DNA of 12,019 bases from NCBI GenBank assembly GCA_029570245.1, contig JAKQSH010000512.1, forward strand, positions 1 through 12,019. Reading direction: 5' to 3'. The position numbers and the translations under genes were made by a program. Position 1 is the first letter of the stretch. The number at the start of each line of letters is the position of its first letter. Source of the stretch: Deltaproteobacteria bacterium. Its GTDB lineage: Bacteria; Myxococcota_A; SURF-8. Shown here piece by piece: positions 6,190 to 12,019 of the stretch. The notes under the pieces were generated by a model. It saw only the letters and a list, made by a program, of their open reading frames with translations, did no database searches and was not told the origin of the DNA.

Positions 6190-9099
6190 TCAAAAAAGGT
6201 TGTCAAGCGCCATTATGAAGCCGTGTATGCCGCCTTCATTAAGGCCCACCTGGTATCCAATACGGATTGTTGCGGGTCTTGCATAACCGAATACCATATC
6301 CAGTCTGACTTCTCCTCCAACACCCATGCGGGTTTCGCCTGCTTCCAGTCGTTCGCTCCATACGTTGGCCGCGTCGAAGAACGGCGCCAGATGCAGACGG
6401 CGGAAGAAAACCGGCAGAGTGTAGATGCCTTTTTCGATGTGCCATACCACGAAGCGGTATTCGGAATTGAACATCAGATACTTGTCGCCGCCCAGCGCGT
6501 ATGGGCGATAGCCGCGCACGTAGCTGCCGGAAACGCGTTCATCGCGTATCAGGTCAGATACGATATCGCGTTCCGGCGGTCCGCCGATATAGAATATTTT
6601 GCGTTCGCGGTAATTCGAGACGCCCATTCCGCCGTTGAATTTGAGCGCCAGTACGTGATGATCCACCCACGGATTCGCGATGAATTCCGCATAGCCGGCA
6701 GAGGCTACGATATTGTTGTAATCGCTGCCGAGTGCGTCGCTCTGAGTGCTGACGCTCACGTAAAAACTGCGTCCCGCCGATGTCCCGACGTATCCGGGAT
6801 ATCCTTCGCGGTTGCTGTAGCTCCAGCTGACTCCCAGCCCCGACATGAAACCGTTTTCTGCGAAGACCGGCGGATTTTCGAGCGGTGAATAACTGTAGGT
6901 GTTAAGCAGGCGCGTATAAGAATAAGAATATCCGATCGAAACGCCGTGGCTGTACGTCCATGTGTCGCGGCCTCTGTTTTCGCGTCCGGCCATGGGGAAG
7001 CTCATCGAAATTCCGCCCGAATAGCGCGACTCGTCCTGATCTACGCGTTTGCTGCCAACCAGCGCGGCTTCAGGCAGAGTGTAGCTGGTGTTTGCGAAAC
7101 GCATCGAAATGCTTGGTGCGAATATGCGTGTAGTGTATGAAGCGCCGAACGTCGGTGCGCGACTTTCAATGCCATAATCGAATTCGGCCTGCCAGCTGTG
7201 CCTGTATGTAAGGTCGTCACCCCATGTGGTAATGCCGACGGTGTCGCCTTTGGCGTCTTCGCCCCAGGTGGGATGCCAGAGCTTCGGATAAATTGACGGA
7301 AACGGACTGTATTCCCTGTCGGTGTATTCCACCGGCTTCATGTCGTATTCCTTTTTCGGACGCAGTTCCGGCATTGCAGGGGCTCTCATCCAGAGGCTGC
7401 GGTCGATATCCATGCGCGCCAGATCGAAGGCGTCGGAACTGTAATACGCAAAATACAGGCTGGAAGCGTCGGCGTTCATCTGCGGTTCGAAAGCTCCCGT
7501 AAGCACGTTCGTAATCTGGTATACTTCACCGTCGCGCGTGTCGAAGGCGTAAATGTTGAAGATTCCGCTGCGGTCCGACGACCACAGCAGATAACGCCCG
7601 TCGGGCGACCATGACGGCGTCAGGTCCTGTGCATTGTCGCTGCTGAGGTTGATAACGCGATTGTCGGCCATGTCCATTACATAAAGGTCTTTAAAGCCGA
7701 AACGCGGACGCGCCACAAAAGCCAGATGTTTTCCGTCCGGCGACCAGCGCGGCTGATACACCTGCTCGAAAAGTCCTTCCGGCAGCGGCATTTCAGTTCC
7801 GCCGTGATCCAGATTCAGTATTTCCAGACGGCTTTTGCCGGGCAGCATGCTTACGTATGCTATGCGGCTGCCGTCGGGATGAAAGTCAGGTTCCTGGGCG
7901 CGCTTGCGGGTGGTTATGCGGCGCGTCTCGCCGCGATCCATGTCGTGCAGAAACAGATCGTAATAGTAATATTCGCGCTGATAATTCTGGGCCTGCGAAT
8001 AAACCAGCCTGCGACCGTCCGGCGCGAAATCGGCTGCACCGCCGCTGTCGGATTCTACTATCAGAGATTTCTCGCCGTTTCTGACATCGTAGAAATACCA
8101 GCCGTTTCTGGAGCTTTTCCCGTCGTTGAAATAAAACGCCATGCGCGAGCCGGAAGGATGCAGCAGTGGAGAGCCATGAGCCGGGCCGCCACTGGTAAGC
8201 AGCTCAAAACGGCTCAGTCCCAGCTTTTCGAGACGGCGGCGGTCTTCCTCGTAACGGCTTTTGAGCTGGGCGCGCCATTCGTCGTACAGCTGCAGCCAGT
8301 CCGTGTCTGTCGCCTGTTTCATAACGGTGTTGAGCGAGTACGGGATAAGTCGCTGTCCGTAAAGATAACCCAGAGCCGCCAGCGTATCGTCGCCGGTTTT
8401 GTCTGCCATGTATTGCAGGAACTTCATGCCGTAGAGGTATACGGTGTTTCCGTAGGGCCATTCGTGGCGTTCGGCGTGCCATTCGCTTATGTCGAGATCG
8501 CGCCCTTCAAGAAAATTGGCGCGCATGTACATTTCGAAAAAGCTCGAACGGTTGCGGCCTCCGGCGCCCATGCGGCTTTCGCTCCAGATGGCCGAACCTT
8601 CCGAATACCAGCGCGGCGTCTGCTGGTTGGGGTTGAGCGTCTTGCCGAAGATTTTATTGACCACAGAAACCAGACCGCCCTTGGTGTCGAGCTGCAGAAT
8701 ATGCGTGTATTCGTGCGCAATGAGCAGACGCAGCCAGTCGTCGTAATCGTTGAGTGCATTGTCCTGTCCCGGTGGGGCCATGTACAGCACCAGCCGATTG
8801 TACGGATAGACATTCGAAAAGCCGTTGGAAGAGTCGGTGTGATCCACCAGCAGAACTTCGGTTTTCTGTCCGGGTTTCCAGTCGAGAATGGGCGAAAGAT
8901 TGCTGTGTATGTCTTCGATGAGAACAACAACGTAGTCGGCGAGTTCCTCTTCGCCCTGATGATAGCTTATGCGGAAGTGCTCGGTTTCGCGCGTGCGGTA
9001 TTCGTAGGCGGACGGATAGGCCGAAGCAACTGCGGGAACAAACCACAGCAGCAGAGCCAGAATTACAACCGTCACTTCCGTCAAATGCAGAGTCCGCAT
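6190..9099 (-). CDS. Secreted MA-clan metalloprotease-like / TolB-type beta-propeller / BamA-like outer-membrane barrel fusion
   Basis: 969 residues from the ATG at 9097-9099, which has a strong Shine-Dalgarno 6 bases upstream. The in-frame ATG at 9136-9138 lacks one and overlaps a likely promoter. A signal peptide covers residues 1-27, with cleavage after VASA. A metalloprotease-like domain follows, with AHEYTHILQL (HExxH at 129-133) and WYSEGSAIWSE, where E167 is the probable third zinc ligand of an MA-clan enzyme. About six PD40/TolB-type blades follow, near residues 312, 357, 405, 450, 495 and 539, four of them with the [AHS]PDG motif. From about residue 617 the chain is rich in alternating aromatic strands. 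It contains VRGY (861-864), the BamA/Omp85 loop-6 motif, then YLMFNSEYRF and FFDAANVW, and it ends with a terminal Phe as outer-membrane barrels do. Known PD40-barrel proteins of this kind are usually annotated as Tol-like or surface antigen proteins; their function is unproven. First gene of a two-gene unit. Confidence 0.93.
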   Translation of the reverse strand: MRTLHLTEVTVVILALLLWFVPAVASAYPSAYEYRTRETEHFRISYHQGEEELADYVVVLIEDIHSNLSPILDWKPGQKTEVLLVDHTDSSNGFSNVYPYNRLVLYMAPPGQDNALNDYDDWLRLLIAHEYTHILQLDTKGGLVSVVNKIFGKTLNPNQQTPRWYSEGSAIWSESRMGAGGRNRSSFFEMYMRANFLEGRDLDISEWHAERHEWPYGNTVYLYGMKFLQYMADKTGDDTLAALGYLYGQRLIPYSLNTVMKQATDTDWLQLYDEWRAQLKSRYEEDRRRLEKLGLSRFELLTSGGPAHGSPLLHPSGSRMAFYFNDGKSSRNGWYFYDVRNGEKSLIVESDSGGAADFAPDGRRLVYSQAQNYQREYYYYDLFLHDMDRGETRRITTRKRAQEPDFHPDGSRIAYVSMLPGKSRLEILNLDHGGTEMPLPEGLFEQVYQPRWSPDGKHLAFVARPRFGFKDLYVMDMADNRVINLSSDNAQDLTPSWSPDGRYLLWSSDRSGIFNIYAFDTRDGEVYQITNVLTGAFEPQMNADASSLYFAYYSSDAFDLARMDIDRSLWMRAPAMPELRPKKEYDMKPVEYTDREYSPFPSIYPKLWHPTWGEDAKGDTVGITTWGDDLTYRHSWQAEFDYGIESRAPTFGASYTTRIFAPSISMRFANTSYTLPEAALVGSKRVDQDESRYSGGISMSFPMAGRENRGRDTWTYSHGVSIGYSYSYTRLLNTYSYSPLENPPVFAENGFMSGLGVSWSYSNREGYPGYVGTSAGRSFYVSVSTQSDALGSDYNNIVASAGYAEFIANPWVDHHVLALKFNGGMGVSNYRERKIFYIGGPPERDIVSDLIRDERVSGSYVRGYRPYALGGDKYLMFNSEYRFVVWHIEKGIYTLPVFFRRLHLAPFFDAANVWSERLEAGETRMGVGGEVRLDMVFGYARPATIRIGYQVGLNEGGIHGFIMALDNLF

Positions 9100-9105
9100 G
9101 AAAAA

Positions 9106-9112
9106 TCCTTCT
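9106..9112 (-). promoter_or_regulatory. Shine-Dalgarno of the protease/barrel gene
   Basis: The minus strand reads AGAAGGA, then TTTTTC, then the ATG at 9099. A near-consensus site at a 6-base spacing supports this start over the ATG 39 bases upstream. Confidence 0.8.
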
Positions 9113-9126
9113 GGTACATCTTTAAT

Positions 9127-9154
9127 ATCATAGGTCATACTGCTCGTGCGGCAA
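9127..9154 (-). promoter_or_regulatory. Putative sigma-70-type promoter for the protease/barrel and Cys-rich lipoprotein genes
   Basis: On the minus strand TTGCCG (9154-9149) is separated by 16 bases from TATGAT (9132-9127). Transcription would start near 9120, giving a leader of about 20 bases that carries the Shine-Dalgarno and begins downstream of the alternative ATG at 9138. This is a match by eye in an AT-rich patch just downstream of a terminator; the -35 match is moderate. Confidence 0.42.
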
Positions 9155-9222
9155 AATTATTTGATGCAATGATCGTCGGAAACGGCTCATGTTTTATGCC
9201 ACGGTTTTGTTTCCGGGGTCAT

Positions 9223-9259
9223 AAAAAGCGAACCGCCCTTAAGGGGAGAAGGGCGGTTC
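9223..9259 (-). terminator. Rho-independent terminator of the upstream secreted-protein gene
   Basis: GAACCGCCCTT (9230-9240) and AAGGGCGGTTC (9249-9259) form a perfect 11-base-pair, GC-rich stem with an 8-base loop. On the minus strand the stem is followed by GC and five T residues (9227-9223). The orientation and T-run fit termination of transcripts from the gene ending at 9402, about 140 bases upstream. Confidence 0.85.
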
Positions 9260-9293
9260 TGCGCCTTTGGGGGGGGCGCTTTGCGGGGGAAGT

Positions 9294-9355
9294 GGCGGAG
9301 GCTCTGCTTGCAGGGGCGGGTTATTGCGGGATTACCCTGCCGGCTTGCCTCCGCC
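9294..9355. repeat. Nested inverted repeat (possible REP-like palindrome or RNA structure)
   Basis: GGCGGAGGC (9294-9302) is perfectly complementary to GCCTCCGCC (9347-9355). Inside them GCAGGG (9310-9315) pairs with CCCTGC (9335-9340), giving an interrupted long hairpin with a loop of about 19 bases. There is no T-run next to it, so it is not an obvious intrinsic terminator. It could be a dispersed intergenic palindrome, an mRNA 3'-end stabiliser or chance in a GC-rich stretch. Confidence 0.5.
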
Positions 9356-9366
9356 TTCGGCAAGAA

Positions 9367-9380
9367 ATGCCTTGCGGCAT
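9367..9380 (-). other. Small hairpin with GCAA (GNRA) loop just after the stop codon
   Basis: On the minus strand ATGCC-GCAA-GGCAT forms a 5-base-pair stem closed by a GNRA-type tetraloop, starting 21 bases after the stop codon of the gene ending at 9402. It is too short to be convincing alone, but it adds to the structured 3' region of that transcript. Confidence 0.35.
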
Positions 9381-9401
9381 CGGACAGTATCAATCAGAGA
9401 A

Positions 9402-12019
9402 CTAGTTCAGAATTACGCCCCATTCAACGGCGGCGAAGCCCTCACGCTCGAATGTTTCAATCTGCGGTTCCGGCATCTGTGGCGCCTGAAACACCGGATC
9501 GAGCACCAGCCACAAACGCAGCAGCGAGTCGGGAGCCGGGCTGATGTTCAGGCCGACCATTGCGTCGATTTCGTCACGATTAAGCGCATAGACGGCGTAA
9601 TAAGGGTAGCGTGGAAGGAATGCGCACCAGTAATCTACAAAGTCGCGCGTCTCGGTTTCGTTCAATCCGTAATCAGTCAGTACGTTGCGGAAGAATTCTT
9701 CCAGACCTTCCCATGCAACAGTCCAGCCGACGGTTTTTGCATAAATGTGCGGGATTTCGGCTTCGTAAAAGAGATAACCGTATTTCCCGTCGATCAGGCC
9801 GGAAGGCTCCGCCGTAACTTCCCATCCGTCGCCGTATTCGGGAATGGATTTAACCACCTCACAGCCTCCGGCCAGATCGAGGGAAACGCTGATTTCTGTT
9901 TCGACTTCGGGGTAGAGATAAATATTGGGCTTATCCACCATGTCTTCGGCTTCAATGTACACGTCGAAGGTATATGAATTTCCGGCGTCCACCCGGCCGA
10001 TATCGGTTTGAGTGGCGGTTTCCCATGCGTTGCGCGAGGCCTCAAGATAATATGTTCCGCTCGGCAGCATCAGTGTGTATTCGGATTTCTCGTTCGAGAC
10101 GGTTTCGGCCACCAGCACATCCTGCAATGCACCGTCTCCCGCTGCATATGCCTTAACAGTGGTTCCGGGAGCATTTTCAACATAATCTTCAACTTCGGAA
10201 GCTTCATCGTATATGTATCGTATATATGTTGTGCCGGAAACTGCGGCCATATCCTGAGAGACTCCGATTCTGCGATATTCCACCATTACGCGCTTGCGCT
10301 CTGTGGGTGCCGGAACGATCTGCGCGGGAAGCTGCTGTTCGAAGCGGCTTTGATCCCAGCGGTAAATAAGGAACGCGCCGTTGGAATATTCGGGGCTGTA
10401 GTACATGGCGTCTTCTCCGAAAACGCCGAAAAAGATTTTGTTCCACGCGTTCATAAATACGGTGGCTTCGGCTTCTGTCAGGCCTCCTGAAATCAGTCCG
10501 GCCATCATTTTCGGAGCCTGGGCGGTCCAGCCTTCAGGCAGCGTCACGCCCTCGTATTCGTTCTCGGACTCAAGCAGCACATCTTCGAGATAAATCGTAG
10601 AGCTTGCGCCAGGTTCGATGTTTTCCGCGTAACCCCACATGAGGTGCGCTCTTGTCACAGGGCAGAATGACGGGTCCATGCAGGTCGAATCCGTGTCGCG
10701 ATAGACGATGAAAACATCGTGAGCCGGGCTTGAGCCGCTGTTGTTGACAACGGCGTTGGCCGACCAGCTGTCGGGCATCGAAGGAATATTCAATACGGCG
10801 TTGACGACCGGCTGATAGGAAGGCACTTTGCCGGTATAGAACAGCAGTTTCGAATTCACATCGCCGTATTTCAGACAATCCGCCCCCGGAACTATCCAGT
10901 TTGGCAACTCCCATATTTCCAGGCCGTCTTCGGGGTTGAATTCTTCGCTCCAGCCGGCTTCAGGGGTGGGTGTCAGTTCGCACTGACCCTGAGAAACAGT
11001 GATGTTGTTCCATTCAACCTTTTCGCCCAGTGCGATGTCAGGCCATACCTCGGTGCTTTCTCCGCCTTCCGGGAAATCGACTTCCACGTCTATTTCCAGT
11101 TCCTGATCGGCGTAAAAATACATGACCGGCTTGGCTGGAATTGCGCCGTAAAAGGCCAGCGGTGCGCTTCGCATTTCGGAGCCGGAATCAGTCACAATGT
11201 TGACTCCCCATTCGTGCATGGTGAAAGGCACAACATCACTGCGGCATTCGCCGCCGCAGCCGGGATCGTCTGGACGGTAAGGAACGCATATGCCACCTTC
11301 CAGGCAGTCGGCATCCGACATGCAGGCATAATCGCCGATGCCGACGCACATGTTTACGCCTGAAATATCATGGCACAGAGCGCAGCCTTCGCAGTCAAAA
11401 TCGGTCTGGCATTCTCCGGCGTTGCATGCTTCTCTGGTGAACTTCTGGGTTCCGCACCAGTTGCAGGCTATTTCGAACTCTCCTTCGTCGATGTCGTAAG
11501 TTCCGCCGCAGCCTATTTCGTTGAGGTCAAGCGTGATTTTATCCACTCCGGCAATTGAATAGCCGACGATATCAAGAGTGTAATTCAGATTGTCTGGGCC
11601 GGTGAAAACGAACTGCCACTGGCAGGAATCACCATCGTAGTTGAGAATTTCTATATTGCTGACGGTCTCGCAGACATTCTCCGGGCCGGGACAGTAATCT
11701 CCGGGTGTTATGTAGATAGGGCAGGGTGGATCGGAGCAATAGCCCTTCGAATTGTCGGGGTTAACGCACTCGGCGCCTTCCGGGCAGCCTTCTTTTACGC
11801 AGCAATAAGGTACAGGATCGCTGTTCGGATCGTAATAACAGAGTCCTCCGCTGCATCCGTACCCCTGAAGGCAGTCGCAGGGGCTTTCACACTCCGTTTC
11901 ACCTTCGCCCTCACCTTCACCTTCACCTTCACCTTCACCCTCACCCTCACCCTCACCTTCACCCTCACCCTCGCCTTCGCCCTCACCTTCACCTTCACCT
12001 TCACCTTCGCTCCCGTCAT
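9402..12019 (-). CDS. Large secreted multi-domain protein with (GE)n linker, Cys-rich modules and two 'KPxxYxY' domains (N-terminus outside window)
   Basis: An open frame runs from the right edge (first whole codon 12017-12015) to TAG at 9402-9404: 871 residues, with the true start off the window. A GTG at 11544-11546 is only an internal Val codon. Residues 4-40 are E(GE)18, a flexible acidic linker. Residues about 43-260 are cysteine-rich (for example CNAGECQTDFDC and CMSDADCLEGGIC). Next is a domain starting FTMHEWGV (268-271) with KPVMYFY (296-302), TEAEATVFMNAW (514-525) and LPAQIVPAP (563-571). I recall the same motif order in uncharacterised planctomycete and acidobacterial proteins beginning 'HEWGT'. 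Residues about 618-690 look like a carboxypeptidase-regulatory-like beta domain (SGTYYLEASR). The C-terminus has KPNIYLYP (696-703), GYLFYEA, GLNETE, LNISPAPDS (823-831) and REGFAAVEWG (858-867), a set I recall from uncharacterised Firmicute proteins. Export is inferred from composition; I see no catalytic motif. It probably ends at the terminator at 9223-9259. Confidence 0.92.
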   Translation of the reverse strand, partial: DGSEGEGEGEGEGEGEGEGEGEGEGEGEGEGEGEGEGEGETECESPCDCLQGYGCSGGLCYYDPNSDPVPYCCVKEGCPEGAECVNPDNSKGYCSDPPCPIYITPGDYCPGPENVCETVSNIEILNYDGDSCQWQFVFTGPDNLNYTLDIVGYSIAGVDKITLDLNEIGCGGTYDIDEGEFEIACNWCGTQKFTREACNAGECQTDFDCEGCALCHDISGVNMCVGIGDYACMSDADCLEGGICVPYRPDDPGCGGECRSDVVPFTMHEWGVNIVTDSGSEMRSAPLAFYGAIPAKPVMYFYADQELEIDVEVDFPEGGESTEVWPDIALGEKVEWNNITVSQGQCELTPTPEAGWSEEFNPEDGLEIWELPNWIVPGADCLKYGDVNSKLLFYTGKVPSYQPVVNAVLNIPSMPDSWSANAVVNNSGSSPAHDVFIVYRDTDSTCMDPSFCPVTRAHLMWGYAENIEPGASSTIYLEDVLLESENEYEGVTLPEGWTAQAPKMMAGLISGGLTEAEATVFMNAWNKIFFGVFGEDAMYYSPEYSNGAFLIYRWDQSRFEQQLPAQIVPAPTERKRVMVEYRRIGVSQDMAAVSGTTYIRYIYDEASEVEDYVENAPGTTVKAYAAGDGALQDVLVAETVSNEKSEYTLMLPSGTYYLEASRNAWETATQTDIGRVDAGNSYTFDVYIEAEDMVDKPNIYLYPEVETEISVSLDLAGGCEVVKSIPEYGDGWEVTAEPSGLIDGKYGYLFYEAEIPHIYAKTVGWTVAWEGLEEFFRNVLTDYGLNETETRDFVDYWCAFLPRYPYYAVYALNRDEIDAMVGLNISPAPDSLLRLWLVLDPVFQAPQMPEPQIETFEREGFAAVEWGVILN
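11898..12008 (-). repeat. Hexanucleotide coding repeat encoding E(GE)18
   Basis: 111 bases of GAA/GAG alternating with GGT/GGC codons, about 18.5 units of six bases, imperfect at the third codon positions. The unit is a multiple of three, so gain or loss of units would change linker length without shifting the frame. Codon mixing (GAA/GAG, GGT/GGC) shows that the array is not freshly expanded. Confidence 0.95.

Larger units (their letters stand above)
9100..9401. other. Intergenic region of 302 bases, rich in hairpins
   Basis: No supported gene lies here. Reading on the minus strand from the stop at 9402, it contains a small GCAA-loop hairpin, a nested inverted repeat (9294-9355), an eight-G run on the plus strand (9269-9276), a terminator hairpin (9223-9259), a plausible promoter (9127-9154) and the Shine-Dalgarno of the protease-like gene. 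It separates two co-directional minus-strand transcription units. Confidence 0.75.

Noticed and set aside
7726..9405. 559-codon plus-strand open frame opposite the protease/barrel gene
   Set aside because: It lies antisense to a gene with signal peptide, HExxH, PD40 and barrel motifs and a good Shine-Dalgarno. Its translation shows no recognisable domain and its length is explained by the codon bias of the opposite strand.
11544..11546. GTG as start of the large secreted protein
   Set aside because: The frame is open for another 157 codons upstream with matching cysteine-rich composition, so this is an internal valine.
11898..12008. CRISPR-like array
   Set aside because: The repeat unit is six bases with no spacers and stays in a coding frame; it is a low-complexity peptide repeat.
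11795..12019. Frame starting with ATG at the window edge, encoding a Lys-Val repeat
   Set aside because: It is a shifted reading of the (GE)n repeat, ends soon after the repeat and lacks the Cys modules that the GE frame continues into.

Overview
The window looks like part of a Gram-negative bacterial chromosome. The minus strand encodes exported proteins, including one with a C-terminal outer-membrane barrel of the BamA/Omp85 type. The repeated modules of the form C-x5-C-x5-C-x4-C and the long (Gly-Glu)n linker are, from memory, common in Myxococcota/Bradymonadota-like, Lentisphaerota and related environmental lineages. I cannot place the organism further from sequence alone. Coding density is high, with only one intergenic gap of about 300 bases. 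I see no tRNA, rRNA, CRISPR array or transposase.

Plus strand, 1-5377: a tight co-directional cluster. It holds the last 58 codons of a QueD/6-pyruvoyl-tetrahydropterin-synthase-like gene, a membrane-anchored endonuclease/exonuclease/phosphatase-fold enzyme whose ATG overlaps the queD-like stop by 8 bases, and, 16 bases later, a 1371-residue protein. This protein is the standout of the window. It carries three radical-SAM-type segments in one chain: an N-terminal one with CX3CX2C, a middle one that appears to have lost its N-terminal cluster motif but keeps a SPASM-like cysteine set, and a C-terminal one with CX3CX2C followed by a shortened SPASM-like tail. About 380 unrecognised residues lie between the first and second segments.

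Minus strand, 12019-5386: a partial gene enters from the right edge. It encodes a secreted or surface protein: E(GE)18 linker, cysteine-rich modules, a 'HEWG...KPVxYFY' domain, a carboxypeptidase-regulatory-like beta domain and a 'KPxIYLYP...VEWG' C-terminal domain. It is followed by an intergenic region (9100-9401) with several hairpins, one a convincing intrinsic terminator, and then a plausible promoter. Next comes a two-gene unit: a secreted metalloprotease-like/TolB-propeller/outer-membrane-barrel fusion, then a small probable lipoprotein made of ten cysteine-rich repeats. That unit converges on the radical SAM gene with only 8 bases between stop codons and no visible terminator.

How the parts work together is mostly inference. 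The minus-strand genes look like a cell-envelope set. The plus-strand cluster is cytoplasmic or inner-membrane metabolism and modification. A link between the multi-radical-SAM protein and the neighbouring cysteine-rich secreted proteins is possible, but proximity is its only support.
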